Source: Adenophora triphylla var. japonica (lineage: Eukaryota > Streptophyta > Magnoliopsida > Asterales > Campanulaceae). From it: a stretch of 64,000 nt of DNA. The stretch lies in the NCBI GenBank assembly GCA_022495995.1, contig JAFEMH010000743.1:232001-296000 (forward strand). Direction: 5' to 3'. Below the pieces are notes generated by a model. That model did no database searches, was not told the origin of the DNA, and saw nothing but the letters and a program-made list of their open reading frames with translations. Shown in pieces: positions 63,788 to 64,000 of this stretch (positions are counted from its first letter, which is position 1; every line of letters begins with the position of its first letter). A program made the translations under genes and the position numbers.

Positions 63788-64000
63788 GAAAAACCATAGA
63801 CTAAAAAATCATCCATGAATACTTCCATTATATTTTCTATAAAATCTGAAGATATAGACATCATACACTTTAAAAGGTGGCGGGAGCATTACACAATCCA
63901 AATGGCATTCTCATATAAGCGAAAGTGTCATATGTACAAGTAAAAGTAGTTTTCTCTTCTTGATCACTTGGATGTATAGGTATTTGAAAAAATCCGGAGT
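63788..64000 (-). pseudogene. Element D (Athila-type gypsy) reverse transcriptase fragment, runs off the right edge
   Basis: The minus strand reads FFKYLYIQVIKK..., a region corresponding to RMPFGL.NAPATF (degenerate, about 63920-63890) and VFMDDFLVYG with the catalytic MDD at 63808-63819. It joins, across element G, to the fragment at 53073-53584. The first five bases are the right target duplication of G. Confidence 0.8.

Overview
This is a 64 kb piece of a large, repeat-rich flowering-plant nuclear genome, probably a eudicot. No cellular gene is recognisable. Nearly every base can be assigned to LTR retrotransposons, and they are nested up to three deep. The plant call rests on four things: the lineages present (Ty3/gypsy Tat/Ogre and Athila; Ty1/copia SIRE and Tork-like), primer-binding sites matching plant tRNAs, GT..AG introns in antisense ORFs, and a Stowaway-type MITE.

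Layout, with names used below. (1) 1-1474: 5' end of element A (minus strand): leader, tRNA-Asp-type PBS and a 1285 bp LTR. (2) 1475 to about 12950: element B, an old Tat-clade gypsy element on the minus strand. Its gag-PR-RT-RH-INT (12292 to 6294) is full of stops, and it carries an antisense extra ORF on the plus strand (1475-5757) that is broken by A and by a 2479 bp solo LTR (1601-4079, TSD gcttg). (3) 13025-13285: Stowaway-like MITE. (4) 13677-14447: copia remnant I. (5) 14448-53072: a giant Ogre element on the minus strand, about 22.8 kb without later insertions. It has a 5' LTR at the right, a tRNA-Arg-type PBS, an intact 579-codon gag, decayed protease/RT/RNase H/integrase, two intron-bearing antisense ORFs (a plant-mobile-domain-like protein and a DUF7745-like protein), tandem arrays and a 3' LTR at the left. 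(6) 16708-32501: SIRE-type copia element E, inserted in the Ogre 3' region and carrying an envelope-like ORF. (7) 22238-27504: SIRE-type element F, inserted in E's RT-RNase H with TSD tctcc; it has lost RT, RNase H and env. (8) 53073-53584 and 63788-64000: Athila-type RT/RNase H (element D, minus strand), split by (9) 53585-63787: copia element G (TSD gaaaa), itself split in its 3' LTR by (10) 60273-63221: element H, a 2949 bp non-autonomous LTR element (TSD ggaac, two 872 bp LTRs).

No element here looks able to move alone. E, G and B have nonsense codons or mutated catalytic residues, while F, G and H are internal-deletion derivatives that still have two LTRs, PBS and polypurine tract and so could be mobilised in trans. 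Relative age from nesting and apparent LTR divergence is B, then Ogre, then E, then F; G is older than H, and H is very young.

The most unusual signals are in non-coding parts. The Ogre LTR holds two arrays of short hairpins whose stems change from unit to unit while staying self-complementary. A 16 bp palindrome occurs in the Ogre LTR and again about 150 bp upstream of each antisense ORF. The SIRE elements E and F each carry their own dispersed short motif, repeated many times through LTRs, coding linkers and UTRs. I read all of this by eye; no alignment or search was run.
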